DNA of 64,000 nt from NCBI RefSeq assembly GCF_009830945.1, contig NZ_VWVV01000012.1, positions 1-64,000 of the forward strand, read 5' to 3'. This DNA is from Nocardiopsis sp. FR4 (GTDB lineage Bacteria > Actinomycetota > Actinomycetes > Streptosporangiales > Streptosporangiaceae). The position numbers were made by a program, and so were the translations under genes. Positions 10,886-23,794 of the stretch are shown here, piece by piece (position 1 is the first letter of the stretch; every line of letters starts with the position of its first letter). Under the pieces are notes generated by a model, which saw only the letters and a program-made list of their open reading frames with translations, was not told the DNA's origin and did not search any database.

Positions 10886-10929
10886 CCGCCCCCGCGGCCC
10901 GGGGCGGCGGTACCGGGCCGCGGGGGCGG
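10886..10929 (+). terminator. Strong hairpin after the SapA-like gene
   Basis: A 17-bp perfect stem (10886-10902 with 10913-10929) with a ten-base loop begins five bases after the stop codon. No U-tract follows. It separates the SapA-like gene from the EIIA gene. Confidence 0.65.
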
Positions 10930-11045
10930 TCAGGAGCGGTCGACCCACGCGCTCCGGCCGCCCCCGGCAAGGTCCGGTGCACACAACAGGTTTTCGGTCC
11001 TGAACTGGACGGATGAAGCTCCGACGAACGGGAAGACCTCCCCCC

Positions 11046-11534
11046 ATGTCAGACGCAACCAGCCCACTGCGCGTGCTCTCCCCCGTGTCCGGAACGGCGC
11101 TTCCCCTCGACACCGTGCCCGACCCGGTGTTCTCCCAGTCCATGGTCGGCCCCGGGGTCGCCGTCCATCCCGAACCCGGCCAGGAGGGCGGGCAGGAGGG
11201 CGTCCAGGACGCCGTGTCCCCCATCGCCGGAACCCTCGTCAAGCTGCACCCCCACGCCTTCGTGGTAATGGCGCCCGACCACCGCCGGGGCGTCCTGGTC
11301 CACCTGGGCATCGACACCGTCCAGCTGGCGGGGGAGGGGTTCACCCTCCTGGCCGCCGAGGGCGACGAGCTGGAGGCGGGCGCCCCCGTGGTCCGCTGGT
11401 CGCCGGGCACCGTGGCCGCCCAGGGCAGGCCGTCCGTCGTCCCCGTGGTCGCGCTGGACGCCTCCGCCGACGCTCTCAGCGACGCCGCCGACGGAGCGGT
11501 GGAACACGGTGACCCCCTCTTCACCTGGGCCTGA
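11046..11534 (+). CDS. crr: PTS EIIA subunit, glucose type
   Basis: A 162-residue EIIA-Glc/Crr protein. The phosphoacceptor His is His86 in GVLVHLGIDTVQL. The supporting His lies in KLHPHAFV (His68 or His70), and the VSPIAGT entry motif is present. EIIA takes phosphate from HPr and hands it to EIIB; in this family it is soluble. No HPr or EI gene is in the window. An in-frame ATG 11 codons upstream exists, but this start matches the usual SPVSGT spacing. The ribosome binding site is weak. It completes a three-protein GlcNAc permease in one locus. Confidence 0.92.
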   Translation: MSDATSPLRVLSPVSGTALPLDTVPDPVFSQSMVGPGVAVHPEPGQEGGQEGVQDAVSPIAGTLVKLHPHAFVVMAPDHRRGVLVHLGIDTVQLAGEGFTLLAAEGDELEAGAPVVRWSPGTVAAQGRPSVVPVVALDASADALSDAADGAVEHGDPLFTWA

Positions 11535-11561
11535 CCGGGGGCGCGGGCCCGCGCCCCCCGG
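11535..11561 (+). terminator. Hairpin directly after the EIIA gene
   Basis: The inverted repeat CCGGGGGCGCGGG/CCCGCGCCCCCCGG, with one extra C in the second arm, begins at the base after the stop codon. It is a likely factor-independent stop for the EIIA transcript. Confidence 0.55.
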
Positions 11562-11699
11562 ACGGGCGCGGACGGCGCGCGCACCGGGACCGGAGCGGGG
11601 CACGTGAACGGATTCCCCGGGTCGCATCGGCGGTTACGGGTCCCCTGACCTGCCGGAAACGGTATCCTCCGGCGGCGAACCCACGATCACCCGCCAGAG

Positions 11700-13388
<1,689 letters not shown>

Positions 13389-13546
13389 CCCGTGCCGGGG
13401 CCCGTGCGGGGCCCTGAGCTGGTCGCGGTGGTTGAAACGGGCGGGGAACGGGAAGAACCGTTGCCCGCCCGACCCCTCGGGCGACCGGGGGCGGGGCGGC
13501 GGTCCGAACGGACGCATGCGACCACCGACACCAAGGAGGGGATCGG

Positions 13547-14275
13547 ATGGACGGCAACCCGGGAGTGAACGGCAGCCGTTTCGCGAACGGCGGGTACTCC
13601 GCCGACGGGAACCGGCGCGGAGTCATCTGCGACTGGGGCGGTGTGCTCACGCCGCCGCTGGTCGACGGCATCCTGGCCTGGCTGGAGGACGACCGCATCG
13701 ACGTCGACCACTACCGCGAGGTCATGCGGCCCTACTTCGAGGACAGCTGCCAGGGCGAGAACCTCGTGCACGCCCTGGAGCGCGGTGAGATCGACCGATG
13801 CGAGTTCGAGCGCGAGCTGGCGGCCATGCTGCGCTCCACCCACGGCGGCCCGGTGGTGGCCGACGGCCTGATCGACCGCATGTTCTGCCGGTTCGACCCC
13901 GTACACGACATGTACGAGGCGCTGCGCGAGGCCCGCCGGAGCGGGGCAAGCACCGCCCTGCTGTCCAACTCCTGGGGCAACTGCTACCCCCGCGAACACT
14001 TCGACACCACCTTCGACACCGTGGTGATCTCGGGCGAGGTGGGGATGCGCAAGCCCGACCCGGACATCTACCTGCACACCTGCGAGCGGATCGGCCTGGG
14101 CCCCGAGCACTGCGTGTTCATCGACGACCTGGAGCACAACGTCCTCACCGCCCAGGAGCTCGGGATGACCGGCATCCTGCACACCGACGTGGACACCACG
14201 CGGCTGGAATTGGAGCGGTTCCTCACCCCCGACGGCGACGGCGCGCCCCCGGCCCCCGACCAGCGGGCGGCCTGA
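13547..14275 (+). CDS. HAD-superfamily hydrolase with an altered motif I
   Basis: A 242-residue HAD protein. Motif I is CDWGGVLTPP with nucleophile Asp29, but the usual second Asp (general acid) is Gly31. Motif II is LLSNSW, motif III the Lys of MRKPDPDIY, and motif IV FIDDLEHN. The cap is helical. The DWGGVLT form is common in an actinobacterial subgroup related to epoxide-hydrolase N-terminal phosphatases, whose substrates are unknown. A very good AAGGAGG precedes the ATG. It appears monocistronic and is not obviously tied to the GlcNAc genes. Confidence 0.85.
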   Translation: MDGNPGVNGSRFANGGYSADGNRRGVICDWGGVLTPPLVDGILAWLEDDRIDVDHYREVMRPYFEDSCQGENLVHALERGEIDRCEFERELAAMLRSTHGGPVVADGLIDRMFCRFDPVHDMYEALREARRSGASTALLSNSWGNCYPREHFDTTFDTVVISGEVGMRKPDPDIYLHTCERIGLGPEHCVFIDDLEHNVLTAQELGMTGILHTDVDTTRLELERFLTPDGDGAPPAPDQRAA

Positions 14276-14385
14276 CCCGCCCCGGCCCGCCCCTCCCCGG
14301 TCCCGCGCCGGGGCGCCGGGGCGGCCGAGCGGCCCGGCTTTGGCACACTTGACGTGTTCGCACCACGTTCCGGAGAGCCGCTCGC

Positions 14386-14844
14386 ATGTACGTCTTCCTG
14401 CCCAGCACCATCCCCGCCCTGGCCCGCCTGCTGGAGGAGGGGCGGCTGGAGGGCGCCCCGCTGACCGCCTTCGCGGCCGACCCCGGGCCGGGCGAGGACG
14501 CGGAGGAGGCCGAGTACGAGGCCATGTACACCGCCGCGGAGGAGTCCCTGACCCTGTTGGCCGCCGATCCCGACGCACCCCGCCGCAGGGTCGTGCTGGC
14601 CGCGAACATGCCCGACCACGTCGTGGAACGCGCGGGCCGCACGGGTGAGGGCGTGGTCCGGGTGCGGGTCACCGGCGCCGTCCCCTACAAGAAGCTGGCC
14701 TCGGCGCACGTGGACGACGACGCCGCCGCCGGGGACGTGGCGGAGGCGGTCAGGGACCGGGCCTCCGGCGCCGCCGAGGAGCACGAGCTGATGTGGTTCG
14801 CCGTGCAGGAGCTGCGCCACCTCGTCCGGGAGGCGGGCGCCTGA
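14386..14844 (+). CDS. DUF6912-like conserved actinobacterial protein
   Basis: A 152-residue soluble protein beginning MYVFLPSTIPALARLLEEGR, which I recall as the DUF6912 group found across actinobacteria, of unknown function. Recurrent features are the early FLPST, the segment RRRVVLAANMPDHV, and a C-terminal HELMWFAVQELRHLV. It is acidic overall, with no signal peptide or membrane span. GGAGAG lies nine bases before the ATG. It is flanked by a HAD gene and a membrane protein on the same strand, with gaps above 100 bases, so it is probably its own unit. Confidence 0.65.
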   Translation: MYVFLPSTIPALARLLEEGRLEGAPLTAFAADPGPGEDAEEAEYEAMYTAAEESLTLLAADPDAPRRRVVLAANMPDHVVERAGRTGEGVVRVRVTGAVPYKKLASAHVDDDAAAGDVAEAVRDRASGAAEEHELMWFAVQELRHLVREAGA

Positions 14845-15008
14845 CGCCGGGCGCCCACAGGGAGGGGAGGGCGCTTCCGGCGGACCACCGGCCAACCCGT
14901 CACCGCCGTGCGCTCCCGTGCCGAACCGGGGGCCCTCGGGGGCGCGTTATCTCCGGGGACACCGCGTCCCGGAGGTCGGGGCGGCCGACGAGGAAGGCGT
15001 GAAGCACC

Positions 15009-15668
15009 ATGGACGAACCCGTGACCGGCGCACCCACGGATACGCGGACCCGGGCGCTGGCCCCCTGGCCCGGCGTGGGCGTCGCCGCGGCGGCGGGGCT
15101 GGCCGTCGGCGCGCTGACCTCCGTGGCCCAGGGGGTGCTGCCCGGCCTCCTCGCGCCCCTGGCCAACTCCGCCGGTTCCTGGAGTCTGGCGGCCTTCCTG
15201 CTGGCGGCGCTGTGCCCCCGCCCCTGGACCGCGGCACTGGCGGGGGTGCTCTCCCTGTCCGCGATGGTGCTCGGGTACGACCTCGCCTCCCTTGCCCGGG
15301 GCTATGACGCGTCCCTGGTCTTCACGGCCTTCTGGCTGGTCGCGGCGGTCACGGTGGGGCCCTTCCTGGGCCTGGGCGGCGGTGCGCTGCGCGCCCGCTC
15401 CCGGCTCGCCCCCGCGGGTGTCGGGGCGATGAGCGGAGTCCTGGTGGGGGAGGGCGTCTACGGGATCGCCTTCATCTCGGACACCACCCCGGCCGTGTAC
15501 TGGGCGGGGTCGGTCGCCGTCGGCCTCGGTCTGCTGGCATGGGCGATCGTGCGGGCCTTCCCGCGGGTGCGCCCGGCCCTGGCGGCGGTCGCGCTCGGTG
15601 CCCTGGTGGCCGTGTCCTTCGTCGCGGTCTACTCGTCCAACCCCCTCGCCCTGTTCACCGCCCTCTGA
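15009..15668 (+). CDS. Polytopic membrane protein, DUF6518-like
   Basis: A 219-residue hydrophobic protein with about six to seven membrane segments joined by short loops and a brief polar N-terminus. I match it loosely to DUF6518, a group of small integral membrane proteins of unknown function; the match is from memory and weak. No transporter signature, metal site or charged intramembrane motif stands out. GAGGAAGG lies 12 bases before the ATG, longer than ideal. The gene stands alone on the plus strand and is followed by a non-coding stretch. Confidence 0.6.
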   Translation: MDEPVTGAPTDTRTRALAPWPGVGVAAAAGLAVGALTSVAQGVLPGLLAPLANSAGSWSLAAFLLAALCPRPWTAALAGVLSLSAMVLGYDLASLARGYDASLVFTAFWLVAAVTVGPFLGLGGGALRARSRLAPAGVGAMSGVLVGEGVYGIAFISDTTPAVYWAGSVAVGLGLLAWAIVRAFPRVRPALAAVALGALVAVSFVAVYSSNPLALFTAL

Positions 15669-16020
15669 GGTCCGGGCGCGGCCGTGCCGCCGGGCGGCGC
15701 ACCACAAGGTGACGGTCCTTGCGGCGCCTGGGGAAGCAGGAGCCCACCCCGCCGTCGACGGGGCCTTCACCTTGCTCGATCTTCCCCGGCCGGAGCCGGG
15801 CACAGCGCCGGCTCCGGCCGTGGTCGAGGCGCTGTAGGTTGAGGACGAGGACTGCTCCGATCAGCACGCGCCGGTCGTCGACGCCGTCCGTAACCCGGCT
15901 CCGGACCCTCAGGGCTCCCTCGCCTCACCCGGCTGGCCGCGGGATCCCGACCACCGTCCGTCCGGGGCCGCTGGCCGGTCCCGGACGGAGGTTTCCTCCC
16001 GTATCCGCTGATACGGCAAG
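15669..16020. other. Intergenic region with a strong hairpin
   Basis: No credible gene is visible. A perfect 13-bp stem (15787-15799 with 15808-15820, arms CGGCCGGAGCCGG and its complement, eight-base loop) is the main feature. It may terminate the upstream gene, although it lies about 120 bases past the stop. A promoter for the downstream HAD gene should lie near 15990-16015; I see no consensus boxes. Confidence 0.45.
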
Positions 16021-16770
16021 ATGGAGTCGTCCCCGACCGGTCCGTCTTTCGAGGAGTTCGCCATCAGCCGCCTGGTGCTATGGAACATCGACCTCACCCT
16101 CCTCGACGTGGGGAAGGTGATGAGGGCCGCCTACGCCGAGGCCTTCGAGAAGGTCACCGGTGAGCCGCTGGTCTACCTGACCTCGGCGGCCGGGCGCACC
16201 GACTCGGAGATGTTCTTCGAGTTCTGCGCCCGCAACTACGTGGACGTCGAACCGGACAACGACACCCTGGCCGACTTCCTCTCCACCCTGGAGGAGTCCT
16301 TCGCCCGCCGGTCCGACGAACTGCTCTCCAAGGGCCGGGCCATGCCGGGGGCGGCGGCTTCGCTGGCCGCCGTGGCCTCCCTGCCCGACACCGTGCAGAC
16401 CGTGGTCAGCGGCAGCACCCGCGCCAACGCCGTGGCCAAGCTCGCCGCCTTCGGGCTCGACGCCCACCTGGACCTGTCCATCGGCGGGTACGGGTCGGTC
16501 AACTACCCCAAGTCCAGCCTGATCCAGTCCATCCGGCTGCACGCCGCGGGCGAGGGCGGGCGCCCCTACACCGAGCAGGAGACGGTGTTCGTCACCGACT
16601 CCGCCCCGGACGTGCGCGCGGCCGTCATCGGCGGCGCGGTACCGGTCGGGGTGCTCAACGGCCCCGCCACCGAGGGCCAGCTGCGCGAGGCGGGGGCCGT
16701 GCACGTCCTGCCCGACCTGACCGACCCGCGCGCCGTGATGGCGGCGGTGCACCAGGCGACGGCGGGCTGA
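16021..16770 (+). CDS. HAD-like protein with Asn in place of the nucleophilic Asp
   Basis: A 249-residue HAD-fold protein. Motif I reads LVLWNIDLTLLD: the catalytic first Asp is Asn22, while Asp24 and Thr26 remain. Motif II is the Ser/Thr of VVSGSTR, motif III the Lys of NYPKSS, and motif IV TDSAPD. The rest resembles phosphoglycolate-phosphatase-type proteins. Without the aspartyl nucleophile it should not act as a normal phosphatase; it may bind a phosphate ligand or have changed chemistry. I have a vague memory of similar WNIDLTL proteins in streptomycetes, so the change may be conserved. No ribosome binding site is visible and the true start could differ. Confidence 0.75.
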   Translation: MESSPTGPSFEEFAISRLVLWNIDLTLLDVGKVMRAAYAEAFEKVTGEPLVYLTSAAGRTDSEMFFEFCARNYVDVEPDNDTLADFLSTLEESFARRSDELLSKGRAMPGAAASLAAVASLPDTVQTVVSGSTRANAVAKLAAFGLDAHLDLSIGGYGSVNYPKSSLIQSIRLHAAGEGGRPYTEQETVFVTDSAPDVRAAVIGGAVPVGVLNGPATEGQLREAGAVHVLPDLTDPRAVMAAVHQATAG

Positions 16771-17131
16771 CGGGAACACGGGCCGCGGGGAGGACACGTT
16801 AACCACCGGTTCGACGGGTAGGTCCCGCCGTGTGTATCGCCGCAATCTGGTTCTTACGGTAAGCAACCTGCCTGTAACGGTGTTGGTCCTGTTCCCGGGG
16901 GCAAAAGGCAGTAGCCTGGTCAGCGGACGGGGCCGGGACAACGAGGTCCGCAGCCCCGTTCCCCTGCCGCCTGTGCGCACAGGTACAACCCCAACCACTG
17001 ACGCCGTGGCCTTCTTGCGCCCCAAGGGGTTCACGGAACATCACACATCGGCACACAGGATCACAGGTCATATGACCGGGTGTTCCGCCAGCCCTCGTGC
17101 GACGTTGCTCACAAAGGAGTGAGAGATCCCT
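16771..17131. other. Promoter region of the glutamate dehydrogenase gene
   Basis: There is no gene in these 361 bases. The stretch 16840-16920 is poorer in GC than its surroundings and carries repeated TTACGGTAA/TGTAACGG-like words that could be regulator sites. AAAGGAGTGAGAG at 17113-17125 is the ribosome binding site of the next gene. I cannot place a -35/-10 pair with confidence. Confidence 0.35.
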
Positions 17132-20100
17132 ATGTCCGGGCAATCCGACGTCCATCTCCAGCAGCTGCTCAGCGACGCGGCCGCCAGGTGGTCCCCCGGG
17201 GAGCGCATCAGCCCCGAGGAGGCCGACGCGGTCAGGCGCTTCCTCCCCGTCTACTACCGGCACACCGACCCGGACGAGCTGAACGGGCGCCCGCCCGAGC
17301 AGATCTGCTGGGCCGCCGCCGCCCACAGGTCCTTCGGCGCCGAACGCGTCCCGGGACGGGCCAAGGTCCGCGTCTACACCCCCGACGCCGAGCGCGACGG
17401 CTGGGACCAGCAGACCAGCGTCGTGGAGATCGTCACCGACAACGCGCCCTTCCTGGTCTCCTCGGTCACCATGGCCCTGTCCGACCTGGGCGCGGGTGTC
17501 CGGTTCATCGTCCACCCCCAGATGACCGTGGGCCGCGACCTCAACGGTCGCCTGTCCCGGGTGGACCCGGAGATCGGCGGCGACGGGCTGCTGCCCGTCG
17601 ACGAGTCCTGGATGCACATCGAGATCGACCCCCAGAGTGATCCGGCGCGCTTCGAGGAGATCACCGCGCGCCTGGAGGGGGTCCTGGACGACGTCCGCTA
17701 CGTGGACGAGGACGCCGCCAAGATGAGCGACCGGGCCATCCGGATCGCCGACGAGCTGGCCGCCTACCCCGACCGCCTGGTGGCCGGGGGCGTCGACCCG
17801 CGCGAGATCGGCGAGAGCGTCGACTTCCTGCGCTGGGCCGCCGGACGCAACTTCACCATCATGGGCTACCGTGAGTACGCCCTGGTGACGGACGAGAACG
17901 GCGACGACGCCCTGCGCCCCGAACCCGGTTCGGGCCTGGGCATTCTGCGGATGGACTCGCCCGCCTCCACCAGCTTCGCGGCCCTGCCCCCCGAGATCCG
18001 CGCCAAGGCCCGCGAACCCTACATCCTGGTGCTGACCAAGGCCAACTCCCGAGCCACCGTCTACCGGCCCAAGTACCTGGACTACATCGGCGTCAAGAAG
18101 TTCGACGCCCAGGGCAACATCGTCGGCGAGCGCCGCTTCGTGGGGCTGTTCACCTCCCAGGCCAACACCACCAGCATCGCCCAGATCCCCATCATGCGCC
18201 GCAAGCAGGCCGAGGTGCTGGCGCTGGCCGGGTTCGAGGCCGACAGCTACGACGGCAAGGACCTCATCGAGCTGCTGGAGACCTTCCCCCGCGAGGAGCT
18301 CCTGCAGATCCCCGTGGGCGAGCTGTACAACATCGTGCGCGGCGTCCTGCGCCTGCGCGACCGCCGCGGCACCAAGCTGTTCATGCGCCGCGACCCCTAC
18401 GGCGGACGGTACATGTCCTGCTTCGTGTACATGCCACGCGACCAGTACAGCACCCGGGTGCGCCTGGACATCCAGAAGGTCCTGGCCAAGGCGTTCCACG
18501 GCGCCACCATGGACCACAACGTGCTCATCGGCTCGGCCCCCATGGCCCGCCTGTACCTGGTGGTGCGCGCCCAGCACGGGCAGACCCTCGCCGACATCGA
18601 CCAGGTGGCACTGGAGGAGGAGGTCCGCCGGGCCGCGCGCTCCTGGGACGCCGACTTCGACGAGGTCCTCACCCAGGCCTACGGGCCGGTGCACGCCACC
18701 TCGCTCCGGGACCGCTACGGCAGCGGGCTGACCGAGGCCTACAAGGTCGACAACAGCCCCGCCACCGCGGCCGCCGACATCGAGGAGCTGGAGCGGCTCC
18801 TGGCCCGCACCGACCCCGACCGGCGGCACGGCGAGTTCTCCGGGGTCCTGTACCAGCGCGAGGACGCCGACCCCGGGTGCTACCGGTTCCGTCTGTACCG
18901 GATCGGCGAGCCCATCTCCCTGTCGCGGGTCCTGCCCGTCCTGGAGAACCTGGGCGTGGAGGTCATCGACGAGTGGCCCTACGACATCACCGTGCGCGGC
19001 GTGGGCCGCGTGTGGGTCTACGACTTCGGACTGGGGCCGGTCCCCGACTCCGACCTGGCGCCCGGGCGGCTCAAGGAGCTCTTCGAGGAGGCCTTCGACG
19101 CCTCCTGGCGCGACCTGGGCGAGAGCGACCGGTTCAACGCCCTCGTGGTGCGGGCCGGACTGGACTGGCGCCAGCTCACCGTGCTGCGCGCCTACGCCAA
19201 GTACCTGCGTCAGACCGGGTCCACGTTCACCCCCGAGTACCTGGCCGACGTCCTGGTGGCCAACGTCGGGATCGCCAACCTGCTGGTCGAGCTGTTCGAG
19301 ACCCGCTTCGACCCCGACCTGCCCGGTGAGGGCCGCGACGAGCGCTCCGAGGTGCTGGTCCGCAAGATCGAGGGCGAGCTGGAGTCCGTGGCCAGCCTGG
19401 ACCACGACCGCATCCTGCGCTCGTTCCTGGCGGTCATCCGCGCCACCCTGCGCACCAACCACTACCAGCGGCACCCCTACCTGGTCCTCAAGCTCAACCC
19501 CGAGCAGATCCCGGACCTGCCGCACCCGCGGCCCCGGTACGAGATGTACGTCTACTCCCCGCGGGTGGAGGGCGTGCACCTGCGCTTCGGCGCGGTCGCG
19601 CGCGGCGGACTGCGCTGGTCGGACCGCTTCGAGGACTTCCGTACCGAGATCCTGGGCCTGGTCAAGGCCCAGATGGTGAAGAACTCCGTCATCGTCCCCA
19701 GCGGCGCCAAGGGCGGCTTCGTGTGCAAGCGCCTGCCCCAGGGCGGGAACCGCGAGGAGATGATGGCCGAGGTCGTGGCCTGCTACGAGCAGTTCGTCAG
19801 CGGGCTGCTGGACGTCACCGACAACCTCGTGGACGGGCGCGTCGTGCACCCCGAGCGCACCGTCCTGCACGACGGCGACGACTCCTACCTGGTGGTGGCC
19901 GCCGACAAGGGCACCGCCACCTTCTCCGACACCGCCAACGCCATCTCCACCGAGCGCGGCTTCTGGCTGGGCGACGCCTTCGCCTCGGGCGGCTCGGTCG
20001 GCTACGACCACAAGGCCATGGGCATCACCGCCCGCGGCGCCTGGGAGTCGGTGCGCTACCACTTCCGCGAGATGGGCGTGAACGTGCAGGAGGAGCCGTT

Positions 20101-22000
20101 CACCGTCGTCGGCGTCGGCGACATGTCCGGCGACGTGTTCGGCAACGGCATGCTGCTGTCCAAGCAGATCAGACTGGTGGCCGCCTTCGACCACCGCCAC
20201 GTCTTCCTGGACCCCGACCCCGACCCGCACACCTCCTGGGCGGAGCGCAGGAGGATCTTCGACCTGCCCCGCAGCACCTGGGAGGACTACGACCCCAAGC
20301 TGATCTCCGAGGGCGGCGGCGTGTACCCGCGCACCGCCAAGTCCGTGCCCGTCACCCCGCAGGTGCGCGCGGCGCTGGGCATCGAGGACGAGGTGGAGAC
20401 CCTCACACCGGACGAGCTGATCCGGTGCGTGCTCACCGCCCCCGTGGACCTGCTGTGGAACGGCGGGATCGGCACCTACGTCAAGGCCAGCACCGAGACG
20501 CACGCCGACGTGGGCGACAAGGCCAACGACCAGCTGCGCGTGGACGCCGCCGAACTGCGCGTGAAGGTCGTCGGCGAGGGCGGCAACCTGGGCCTGACCC
20601 AGCCCGCGCGGATCGAGTTCGCCCGTGAGGGCGGCCGGGTCAACACCGACTTCATCGACAACTCGGCCGGCGTGGACACCTCCGACCACGAGGTCAACAT
20701 CAAGATCATGCTCGACCGCGAGGTGCGGGCGGGCAAGCTCGGCAAGGCCGACCGCGACCAGCTGTTCATCGACATGACCGACGAGGTCGCCGAACTGGTC
20801 CTGGACAACAACTACGCGCAGAACACCGTCCTGGCCGCCGCGCGCAAGCAGGACCACCAGATGCTGCACGTCCACGGCCGGTACATGCGCTACCTGGAGC
20901 GCAACAAGGTCCTCAAGCGCAAGCAGGAGGACCTGCCCTCCGACAAGGCGATCGCCGAGCGGCGCGCGGCGGGCCGGGGCCTGACCAGCCCGGAGTTCGC
21001 GACCCTGCTGTCGTACACCAAGATCAACCTCAAGGAGCAGATCGGCCTGTCCAACCTGGCCGATGACCCCTACCTGGCCCAGTGGCTGACCGACTACTTC
21101 CCGACGCCGCTGCGCTCGGGGCGCTTCGCCGCCGGGGTGGACTCGCACCCGCTGCGCCGGGAGATCATCGTCAACCAGGTGGTCAACCAGATGGTCAACC
21201 GCTCCGGGGTGACCTTCGCCTTCCGGCTCAACGAGGAGCTGGGCTCGGAGGCGGCCGACATCGCCCGCGCCTTCCTGGTGGTGCAGGACGTGCTGCGCCT
21301 GCGCCGGTTCTGGGGCCGGGTGGAGGAGCTGGACCACCAGATCTCGGTGGACAGCCAGCTCCTGCTGCTGCTGGAGACGCGCAAGCTCGCCGAGCGCTCC
21401 GCCCGGTGGCTGCTGCGCAACCGCACCTTCCCCTTCGACATCAGCAGCGAGATCGGCTACTTCTCCGACGGCGTCGGCGAGGTGCTGCCGCGCCTGGACG
21501 AGCTGCTGCGCGGCCGCGACCGCGAGGCCTACGTCGAGCGCCGCGACCGCTACACGTCGATGGGCGTGCCGACCGAGCTCGCCGAGCAGGTGGCCGTGAT
21601 GGTGCCCGCCTACTCCACACTGGACCTGGTGGAGATCGCCCACCGCACCGGGCGCCCCGTGGAGAAGGTCGCCGAGCTGTACTTCGAGCTGGCCGACCGG
21701 CTCAACATCAGCTGGTGGCGCGAGCGGATCATCGACCTGCCGCGTGAGGACCGCTGGGCCACCACCGCGCGGGCCTCGCTGCGCGACGACCTCTACGCCG
21801 CGCACGCCGACCTCACCGCGCGGGTGCTGGAGAGCGGCCGGGCCGAGGCACCCGAGGAGCTGATCGCCGCCTGGCTGGAGCAGAACCAGGACCGGGTGCA
21901 GCGCGCCGGGATCACCCTGTCGGAGATCCAGGAGAACGAGCGCTTCGACCTGGCCACGCTGTCCGTGGCGCTGCGCTCCTTCCGGAGCCTGGTCGACTAG
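17132..22000 (+). CDS. gdhB: NAD-specific glutamate dehydrogenase, large (180-kDa) class
   Basis: A 1622-residue protein, the length of the GDH-180 class first described in Streptomyces. It converts glutamate to 2-oxoglutarate and ammonia with NAD, a mainly catabolic role. The long N-terminus holds ACT-like regulatory regions ([20 protein letters not shown]). The catalytic core near residues 800-1290 has [20 protein letters not shown] and [13 protein letters not shown] with the catalytic Lys near 857, followed by a helical C-terminus. The start is fixed by AAAGGAG. The gene is single and ends in a 17-bp hairpin. In relatives it is allosterically controlled by amino acids. Confidence 0.95.
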   Translation: MSGQSDVHLQQLLSDAAARWSPGERISPEEADAVRRFLPVYYRHTDPDELNGRPPEQICWAAAAHRSFGAERVPGRAKVRVYTPDAERDGWDQQTSVVEIVTDNAPFLVSSVTMALSDLGAGVRFIVHPQMTVGRDLNGRLSRVDPEIGGDGLLPVDESWMHIEIDPQSDPARFEEITARLEGVLDDVRYVDEDAAKMSDRAIRIADELAAYPDRLVAGGVDPREIGESVDFLRWAAGRNFTIMGYREYALVTDENGDDALRPEPGSGLGILRMDSPASTSFAALPPEIRAKAREPYILVLTKANSRATVYRPKYLDYIGVKKFDAQGNIVGERRFVGLFTSQANTTSIAQIPIMRRKQAEVLALAGFEADSYDGKDLIELLETFPREELLQIPVGELYNIVRGVLRLRDRRGTKLFMRRDPYGGRYMSCFVYMPRDQYSTRVRLDIQKVLAKAFHGATMDHNVLIGSAPMARLYLVVRAQHGQTLADIDQVALEEEVRRAARSWDADFDEVLTQAYGPVHATSLRDRYGSGLTEAYKVDNSPATAAADIEELERLLARTDPDRRHGEFSGVLYQREDADPGCYRFRLYRIGEPISLSRVLPVLENLGVEVIDEWPYDITVRGVGRVWVYDFGLGPVPDSDLAPGRLKELFEEAFDASWRDLGESDRFNALVVRAGLDWRQLTVLRAYAKYLRQTGSTFTPEYLADVLVANVGIANLLVELFETRFDPDLPGEGRDERSEVLVRKIEGELESVASLDHDRILRSFLAVIRATLRTNHYQRHPYLVLKLNPEQIPDLPHPRPRYEMYVYSPRVEGVHLRFGAVARGGLRWSDRFEDFRTEILGLVKAQMVKNSVIVPSGAKGGFVCKRLPQGGNREEMMAEVVACYEQFVSGLLDVTDNLVDGRVVHPERTVLHDGDDSYLVVAADKGTATFSDTANAISTERGFWLGDAFASGGSVGYDHKAMGITARGAWESVRYHFREMGVNVQEEPFTVVGVGDMSGDVFGNGMLLSKQIRLVAAFDHRHVFLDPDPDPHTSWAERRRIFDLPRSTWEDYDPKLISEGGGVYPRTAKSVPVTPQVRAALGIEDEVETLTPDELIRCVLTAPVDLLWNGGIGTYVKASTETHADVGDKANDQLRVDAAELRVKVVGEGGNLGLTQPARIEFAREGGRVNTDFIDNSAGVDTSDHEVNIKIMLDREVRAGKLGKADRDQLFIDMTDEVAELVLDNNYAQNTVLAAARKQDHQMLHVHGRYMRYLERNKVLKRKQEDLPSDKAIAERRAAGRGLTSPEFATLLSYTKINLKEQIGLSNLADDPYLAQWLTDYFPTPLRSGRFAAGVDSHPLRREIIVNQVVNQMVNRSGVTFAFRLNEELGSEAADIARAFLVVQDVLRLRRFWGRVEELDHQISVDSQLLLLLETRKLAERSARWLLRNRTFPFDISSEIGYFSDGVGEVLPRLDELLRGRDREAYVERRDRYTSMGVPTELAEQVAVMVPAYSTLDLVEIAHRTGRPVEKVAELYFELADRLNISWWRERIIDLPREDRWATTARASLRDDLYAAHADLTARVLESGRAEAPEELIAAWLEQNQDRVQRAGITLSEIQENERFDLATLSVALRSFRSLVD

Positions 22001-22145
22001 GCGGTGTCCCCTGTGGACCTCCGCTTCGCTCCGGTCCGTGTTCGGGCGCCCTAACGCGCGGGAATCCTCGGCGCCTACGGCGGGTCGGCTCGTCCCCCGC
22101 GAACCCGCCTTCGGTACCTCCAGAACCCCGCGGGTGCCCGAACAC

Positions 22146-22181
22146 ACCGCGGGGGCGGCGCGGACGCGCCGCCCCCGCGGT
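22146..22181 (+). terminator. 17-bp hairpin after the glutamate dehydrogenase gene
   Basis: A perfect stem with arms 22146-22162 and 22165-22181 around GA, very GC-rich and without a U-tract. It separates the dehydrogenase gene from the prfB promoter. Confidence 0.7.
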
Positions 22182-22211
22182 CACCGGGCGTCCCGTCCGT
22201 GCCACGGGCCC

Positions 22212-22217
22212 TACACT
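22212..22217 (+). promoter_or_regulatory. -10 box for a leaderless prfB mRNA
   Basis: TACACT ends seven bases before the GTG start codon of prfB, so transcription should begin at or next to the start codon. No Shine-Dalgarno sequence is present, which agrees with a leaderless message. No clear -35 is visible. Confidence 0.55.
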
Positions 22218-22224
22218 GGGGTCC

Positions 22225-23340
<1,116 letters not shown>

Positions 23341-23794
23341 ACCGGGGGACCGGTGCACGCGCGGGCCCGCGGGCCGGGCGGGACTCCCCCTCCGGGTCCG
23401 CGGCCGGCCCGGCCCGAGAGCCCTCCGGCGGCGAGCCGGCCGCCCGGCGCGGGCGGGGGAGGGACCAGAGGAGACGCGCCCGAGACACGCCCGGTGGTAA
23501 CGCGCGCACCCCTCGTGAGACTGGTGGGACACATGTGAAGTTTGTGTCCCAATGGTGATGCTCACGACTCCACAGTTTTACCGAAACGACTATATGTGAA
23601 CGTTATCATCGGTTGACACCTCCGATATGCTCGTGGCTGTTGTCCGACTAGTGCACCTTCAGGGCGTGACGCGACCTGGACAATCCGGGCCGCTCCCCCC
23701 TCTAAACTGTCGGTGGCCACGCGGCCGGTACGATCCCGCGCGGAGAGCCCTCCACTGCGGGTGCCCATACCTTCGAGAACCTTGTGATGCGCCT
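23341..23794. other. Intergenic region between prfB and ftsE
   Basis: No gene is visible. The first 170 bases are GC-rich with weak inverted repeats that could end prfB transcription. A hairpin with perfect 8-bp arms GGGACACA/TGTGTCCC (23526-23550) opens a markedly AT-richer stretch to about 23660, unusual for this genome. TGGACA (23678-23683) and TAAACT (23703-23708), 19 bases apart, form a possible ftsE promoter. The AT-rich part also has a TTGACA at 23613 without a good -10. Confidence 0.4.

Noticed and set aside
15655..15867. A 70-codon minus-strand frame in the gap before the Asn-type HAD gene
   Set aside because: No ribosome binding site or recognisable family, and it overlaps the end of the membrane protein gene and a strong hairpin.
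16840..16900. GlnR-like GTnAC boxes upstream of the glutamate dehydrogenase gene
   Set aside because: Some half-sites appear, but their spacing and the GAAAC halves do not fit the GlnR consensus well enough to claim.
16799..22147. 1782-codon open frame antisense to the glutamate dehydrogenase gene
   Set aside because: Another composition artefact. The sense strand has all dehydrogenase motifs, and the antisense product is low-complexity.
23601..23640. TTGACA at 23613 as the ftsE promoter
   Set aside because: No acceptable -10 box lies 16-19 bases downstream; the TATGCT is only seven bases away.
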